From contig WOZN01000431.1 of NCBI GenBank assembly GCA_011620245.1, forward strand, positions 1-9,375: 9,375 bases of DNA. The letters are read 5' to 3'. The translations under genes and the position numbers were made by a program. The notes beneath the pieces are model-generated. The model saw only the letters and a program-made list of their open reading frames with translations, did no database searches and was not told where the DNA came from. This document shows, one piece after another, positions 6,470-9,375 of the stretch (its first letter is position 1; the number at the start of each line of letters is the position of its first letter). The stretch comes from Acidovorax sp. (lineage in GTDB: Bacteria; Pseudomonadota; Gammaproteobacteria; Burkholderiales; Burkholderiaceae_C).

Positions 6470-7483
6470 ATGCCCGGCGACCTGTTCGAGACCGAGGCCT
6501 GGTTTGCCAACCTGCTGGCCCATGGTTTCGAGCGAGCGCCCCATCGGCATTGGATATGTCCGCTGCCCGTGCCATTGAGCGACGGGGCTGCCCGCTTGCA
6601 CCTGATGCAGCAAGCGCCAGGCGCGCCGTTGGCTGCTTTGGGGAATTACTACAGCTGTCTTTATGGCCCAACAGGTTCACCCGACGCCATCCAAAACCTG
6701 TCGACTGCGCAGTGGCTTTCGGCGGCCAAGGCGCTTCGGCAGTTGCCTGGCAGCGCTGTGCTGCGATTACAGCCGCTGGATGCCAACAGCGCATGGCTTG
6801 CGGCGCTACAGGGCGGACTGCAAGCAGCCGGGTACTGGACAGACCGTTTCTTCTGTTTCGGCAACTGGTACCAAATCGTGCCGCAAGGCGGGTTTGACGC
6901 TTATTGGCAGCAGCGTCCGTCAGCCCTGCGGAACAGCGTGGAGCGTGGCCGGCGTCGACTAGACCGCGCTGGGGCATGGCGCATTGATATTCATACCGGT
7001 GATTCGACCACCCTGGCCTGCGCTTTGACCGCATACCAGACCGTCTACTCCCAAAGCTGGAAGCAGCCAGAGCCTTGTCCCGGTTTCATGCCAGGGCTCG
7101 TGCACACCGCTGTGCATGAAGGCTGGCTGCGCCTGGGTGTGTTGTGGCTAGGCGAGACGCCCCTGGCCGCGCAGGTCTGGCTGGTGCATGGCGACAAGGC
7201 AAATATCTACAAACTGGCGTACGTGGATGGCATCCAGAAGCTATCCGCCGGATCGGTGCTCACTGCTGCCTTGATGCAGCATGTCATCGATGTAGACCGG
7301 GTGGCGGAAGTGGACTACCTCAGTGGCGACGATGCTTACAAGGCGGACTGGATGGCCCTGCGGCGAGAGCGGGTGGGTTTGCTGGCCTGCGACCTGCACC
7401 GATGGCAGGGCTGGCTGGTCGCCACGCGTCACGTGTTGGGACGCTGGCGCCAGCGGATGAGGGGCGCGGCTCTACCGTCCTGA
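6470..7483 (+). CDS. FemAB/CelD-type GNAT acyltransferase (Acetyltransf_6-like)
   Basis: A 337-aa soluble protein. The ATG at 6470 is chosen because AGGG (6459-6462) lies 7 nt upstream and because the upstream in-frame start lies inside ugd. The central to C-terminal part reads like the BioF2/CelD/FemAB GNAT group: FDAYWQQRPSALRNSVERG about residue 141, then a strand with LGVLWLGETPLAAQVWLVHG, then KANIYKLAYVDG and the helix LSAGSVLTAALMQHVIDVD. It ends with EVDYLSGDDAYKADWM and RRERVG, a block I associate with GNAT proteins in exopolysaccharide/PEP-CTERM loci. The likely reaction is acyl transfer to an amino group on a sugar or small molecule; the substrate is unknown. It is not clearly the FemAB-related family specifically tied to exosortase. 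It probably forms an operon with ugd, and its last 12 bp overlap the convergent acyltransferase gene. Confidence 0.82.
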   Translation: MPGDLFETEAWFANLLAHGFERAPHRHWICPLPVPLSDGAARLHLMQQAPGAPLAALGNYYSCLYGPTGSPDAIQNLSTAQWLSAAKALRQLPGSAVLRLQPLDANSAWLAALQGGLQAAGYWTDRFFCFGNWYQIVPQGGFDAYWQQRPSALRNSVERGRRRLDRAGAWRIDIHTGDSTTLACALTAYQTVYSQSWKQPEPCPGFMPGLVHTAVHEGWLRLGVLWLGETPLAAQVWLVHGDKANIYKLAYVDGIQKLSAGSVLTAALMQHVIDVDRVAEVDYLSGDDAYKADWMALRRERVGLLACDLHRWQGWLVATRHVLGRWRQRMRGAALPS

Positions 7484-8224
7484 TTCGGCCAGCGGAGCGG
7501 GCTTCGTGTTGGTGTTGGTGTTGATCTGAGTCTGCATGAACTGCAGGATGGTGTCTTCGCGAGCACCGAGCGTGCGTTCCATTTCGGTGGCGCTGATGAT
7601 GTACACGCGCCGAGCCGGCGTGACGCTTGTATTCAGGGGCCCCACAGCCACGAAAGGAAATCCCAGGCGAGTCAAAAGTCGGCTGAACAGGTTGTCCATC
7701 GCGGCCATGCAGTAGCCTAGACCAGTCTGGCGGCACAGCTGGTACACCTCGCGATACATGCCCAGCACCAGTTCGGGCTGGTGGTGGCGCGAGCCCTCGG
7801 TCTTCAGGGTCATTTCGCTCTCGAGGTCGCCTTGGATCGGCTTGCCTTTGTCGGAGGGGCGGCGGCGGAAGTGCGGGGTCACGGCCAGCCTGGAGATCTC
7901 GCCGATCTTGTCGTCGGTGGCACTGGCGTAGGGCAGCGGCCGCTCGATGATGTAACGCTGCGCCACGTTGAGTCCATGCTCGTTGGGCATGATAATGCGC
8001 ATGAAGCCCGCCATCACGCCAGTGCGTTTGTGGCGCGCGATGAAATGCCGACTGTTGGCATCGTATTGGTCGGTTTCGATGGGATGACCGCGACTGGAGA
8101 ATATGCCAGTCGCAGCGACCCGACCCAGCTCTTCGCAGAACACCAAATACCGCGCCTCGAGATAGTCCTCGAAATCGGGGGTGCCGGGGATGACTTCGTA
8201 GAAGATGAAGTACTCGGTTTCCAT
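7472..8224 (-). CDS. PEP-CTERM/exosortase system-associated acyltransferase
   Basis: A 250-aa protein related to autoinducer synthases and long-chain N-acyl amino acid synthases (FeeM-like GNAT fold). Visible marks are ARYLVFCEELG (24-34), SRHFIARHKRTGVMAGFMR (58-76, beta strands of the fold), the signature GEISRLAVTPHFRRR (108-122), and the C-terminal helix-strand YQLCRQTGLGYCMAAMDNLF followed by LGFPFVAVGP. The family is known essentially only from genomes with the PEP-CTERM/exosortase system; its substrate is unproven. By homology it would join an acyl chain from acyl-ACP or acyl-CoA to an amine or amino acid. The tail has an NTNTNT stretch coded by GTGTTG x3 on the plus strand (7506-7523). 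It starts 21 bp after the methyltransferase stop with only a weak Shine-Dalgarno, so it is likely co-transcribed. Its 3' end overlaps the GNAT gene by 12 bp. Confidence 0.92.
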   Translation of the reverse strand: METEYFIFYEVIPGTPDFEDYLEARYLVFCEELGRVAATGIFSSRGHPIETDQYDANSRHFIARHKRTGVMAGFMRIIMPNEHGLNVAQRYIIERPLPYASATDDKIGEISRLAVTPHFRRRPSDKGKPIQGDLESEMTLKTEGSRHHQPELVLGMYREVYQLCRQTGLGYCMAAMDNLFSRLLTRLGFPFVAVGPLNTSVTPARRVYIISATEMERTLGAREDTILQFMQTQINTNTNTKPAPLAESGR

Positions 8225-8245
8225 CGCAGGCCCGGGGTCTCGGCC

Positions 8246-9109
8246 TTATGTGCGTTCGCCCGACACGATGAACACCCCTGCGGCGACCAGTCGCCTGCCG
8301 GCGGCCACGTCGGCCGACAAGTCTTCGAACAGCTTGGGAAGGTCCACAGCGTCGCCCAGCAGCGAGGCCTTGTAGCCCAGCAGGATGTTGAACAACACGG
8401 GGAACGGCAGTTCGCTGCTGGTCAACATCATGACCCGCGTCTTGACCTTGGAGAAGCCGGCCAGGAGCATCATCTCCTGCATCTTGCGACCGATGAAGCG
8501 GTCGCCGCCCTGGCTGGCCTGAATGCTCTGTGCGCTGCGCAACACATGGTCCACGCGCGGTTCCCCAGGGTGGAACAGCACCAGTCCGTCGTCGGAGTCA
8601 ACGGCGCAGAAACGCCCCCCGGGACGCGTGACCCTGAAGATTTCCTGCACCACAGCCTGCGGTTTGGGCAGGTGCTGGAGCACGAAGCGTGTGTAGGAGA
8701 AATCGATACTCTGATCCGTCAGGGGCAAGGCATCACCATAGGCCTGGTGGGTGAACAGCCCGCGCGCAGGTTTTTGCCGCACGTTACCTTCCAGTTGGGA
8801 AATCAAGGTGGGGCTGGGCTCCACCGCGTGCAGACTTCCCTCGGGAGCCAGCTCTGCCAGCAGATCGGACACGAAGCCCGGTCCGCTGCCGATTTCGAGC
8901 ACGTCGTGCGCAGGCTGAATGCCCGCGCCGCGCAAAATTGAGGTCTCCACGCTACGAACGGCCTGGGCCTGCTGTTGCAGCCGCTGCGTTTGAAAACGCG
9001 CGTCGTTGAGCGCTTCGAACTGATACGAGCCCGTGTTCATGTTAACCATGTTCAGCAGTCGTTGCGGGTCAACGGGGAGCAATATCCCTGGATGCGAATG
9101 TGAGCGCAC
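8246..9109 (-). CDS. Class I SAM-dependent methyltransferase
   Basis: A 287-aa soluble enzyme if started at GTG 9109. Motif I, VLEIGSGPG (70-78), binds S-adenosylmethionine. An acidic end of strand 2 (HAVEPSP), YGDALPL before strand 4, DFSYTRFVLQHLPKP (motif post-I/IV region) and RVTRPGGRF (159-167) complete the Methyltransf_11/UbiE-like core. The C-terminal about 120 residues form a less familiar cap (MMLLAGFSKVKTR, LGYKASLLGDAVDLP). The start is uncertain. AAGAAGGA (minus strand, 9127-9120) is 10 nt from the GTG at 9109; ATG 9154, the far upstream ATG 9232, and internal ATGs at 9049 and 9040 are also in frame. The acyltransferase follows after 21 bp, so the pair probably modifies the same product, perhaps methylating an acylated small molecule (inference). 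The substrate cannot be told from sequence. Confidence 0.88.
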   Translation of the reverse strand: MRSHSHPGILLPVDPQRLLNMVNMNTGSYQFEALNDARFQTQRLQQQAQAVRSVETSILRGAGIQPAHDVLEIGSGPGFVSDLLAELAPEGSLHAVEPSPTLISQLEGNVRQKPARGLFTHQAYGDALPLTDQSIDFSYTRFVLQHLPKPQAVVQEIFRVTRPGGRFCAVDSDDGLVLFHPGEPRVDHVLRSAQSIQASQGGDRFIGRKMQEMMLLAGFSKVKTRVMMLTSSELPFPVLFNILLGYKASLLGDAVDLPKLFEDLSADVAAGRRLVAAGVFIVSGERT

Positions 9110-9119
9110 ATCGTCATTT

Positions 9120-9127
9120 TCCTTCTT
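9120..9127 (-). promoter_or_regulatory. Shine-Dalgarno in the methyltransferase leader
   Basis: Read on the minus strand, AAGAAGGA is a strong ribosome site. It lies 10 nt before the GTG at 9109 (methyltransferase frame) and 8 nt before an ATG in another frame that opens a short reading frame ending just before an internal ATG of the methyltransferase. It supports translation beginning near here rather than at 9232 or 9154. Confidence 0.5.
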
Positions 9128-9258
9128 GGTTGTGCGGGGATACGAATATTGCATTGATCGGTGCCGGCCCGCAATCCTATGACCAACGCTACCACTTCGA
9201 TCTCCGCGGCTTGATTTGATTATGCTTGCCACCGATCATCTGCAGCGAATTGATGCCA

Positions 9259-9274
9259 CGCAAGGATTGGCCCG
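9259..9274 (-). promoter_or_regulatory. Weak sigma-54-like -24/-12 site
   Basis: The minus strand reads CGGGCCAATCCTTGCG. It has GG and GC in the correct 12-base register and TTGC at the -12 side, but the rest of the -24 element departs from TGGCACG. A transcript from here would begin near 9248 with a leader of roughly 140 nt to the GTG. It is worth noting because the PEP-CTERM gene in this window has a strong site of the same kind. Confidence 0.25.
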
Positions 9275-9375
9275 CCACGTCCGTCCGGGCCGTTGCTAGT
9301 GTAGTGTTCGATGCTTGGCAGCACAAATAAAAGCGATGCGTTTGGGCGCAGGGCAAGGCGCAAACCGCAGCGATA

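Larger units (their letters stand above)
9110..9375. other. Upstream region of the methyltransferase operon, right window end
   Basis: No gene is supported in this stretch. The sigma-54-like site at 9259-9274 is listed separately. At 9338-9368 an imperfect hairpin can form (GCG/CGC, TTTG/CAAA, CGC/GCG with small bulges, loop about 8 nt) within GC-rich sequence that has the look of a dispersed chromosomal repeat, but the window ends there. Confidence 0.5.

Noticed and set aside
7781..8941. Plus-strand open frame of 386 codons
   Set aside because: It spans two well-supported minus-strand genes (acyltransferase and methyltransferase) in antisense; its His/Gln/Gly-rich product has no recognisable motif.
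9151..9166. Minus-strand GGCACCGATCAATGC as a sigma-54 site
   Set aside because: The -24 and -12 dinucleotides are one base out of register and the TTGC part is missing.
1..9375. CRISPR array, tRNA, rRNA or complete insertion sequence
   Set aside because: No regularly spaced repeats, no cloverleaf or rRNA-like stretches and no transposase frame were seen.

Overview
The window looks like a betaproteobacterial chromosome, most likely Burkholderiales (Comamonadaceae-like). The reasons are its moderately high GC content, a PEP-CTERM protein behind a sigma-54 promoter, an exosortase-associated acyltransferase, and a HAD-UbiA fusion of a type common in that group. The genus cannot be fixed from sequence reading alone. 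All recognisable genes concern the cell surface: extracellular polysaccharide, lipid-linked sugars, or exosortase-type protein sorting. The exosortase itself is not in the window.

Layout. Positions 1-1700 (minus) hold a large secreted lipoprotein cut by the left edge, with a proline-rich linker encoded by hexanucleotide repeats. Across a 333-bp divergent spacer, 2034-3844 (plus) is a two-gene operon with an ATGA overlap: a HAD-UbiA fusion resembling polyprenyl-phosphate phosphoribosyltransferases, and a four-helix EamA/SMR-like membrane protein that could flip the lipid product. A 285-bp AT-rich spacer then carries a near-perfect -24/-12 promoter (4018-4033) in front of a PEP-CTERM protein with a discoidin-like body (4130-4810). 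A 314-bp spacer follows, with a terminator-like hairpin and an 84-bp inverted-repeat element resembling a MITE. Next come UDP-glucose 6-dehydrogenase (5125-6447) and, 22 bp later, a FemAB/CelD-type GNAT acyltransferase (6470-7483). That gene overlaps by 12 bp the end of a minus-strand pair: a SAM methyltransferase (8246-9109) followed by a PEP-CTERM/exosortase-associated acyltransferase (7472-8224). The right end (9110-9375) is upstream sequence with a weak sigma-54-like site and an imperfect hairpin cut by the edge.

How the genes may work together (inference). Ugd supplies UDP-glucuronate for an acidic exopolysaccharide. The GNAT and the exosortase-associated acyltransferase may acylate matrix or signal molecules. 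The UbiA/flippase pair may supply a polyprenyl-linked pentose. The PEP-CTERM protein would be a sorted matrix protein under RpoN control, as known for PEP-CTERM genes in Zoogloea, and the lipoprotein may be an exported polysaccharide-active protein. The window reads as an accessory part of an exosortase/EPS region. Its less described aspects are the lipid-linked sugar operon without oxidoreductase partners and the methyltransferase-acyltransferase pair.
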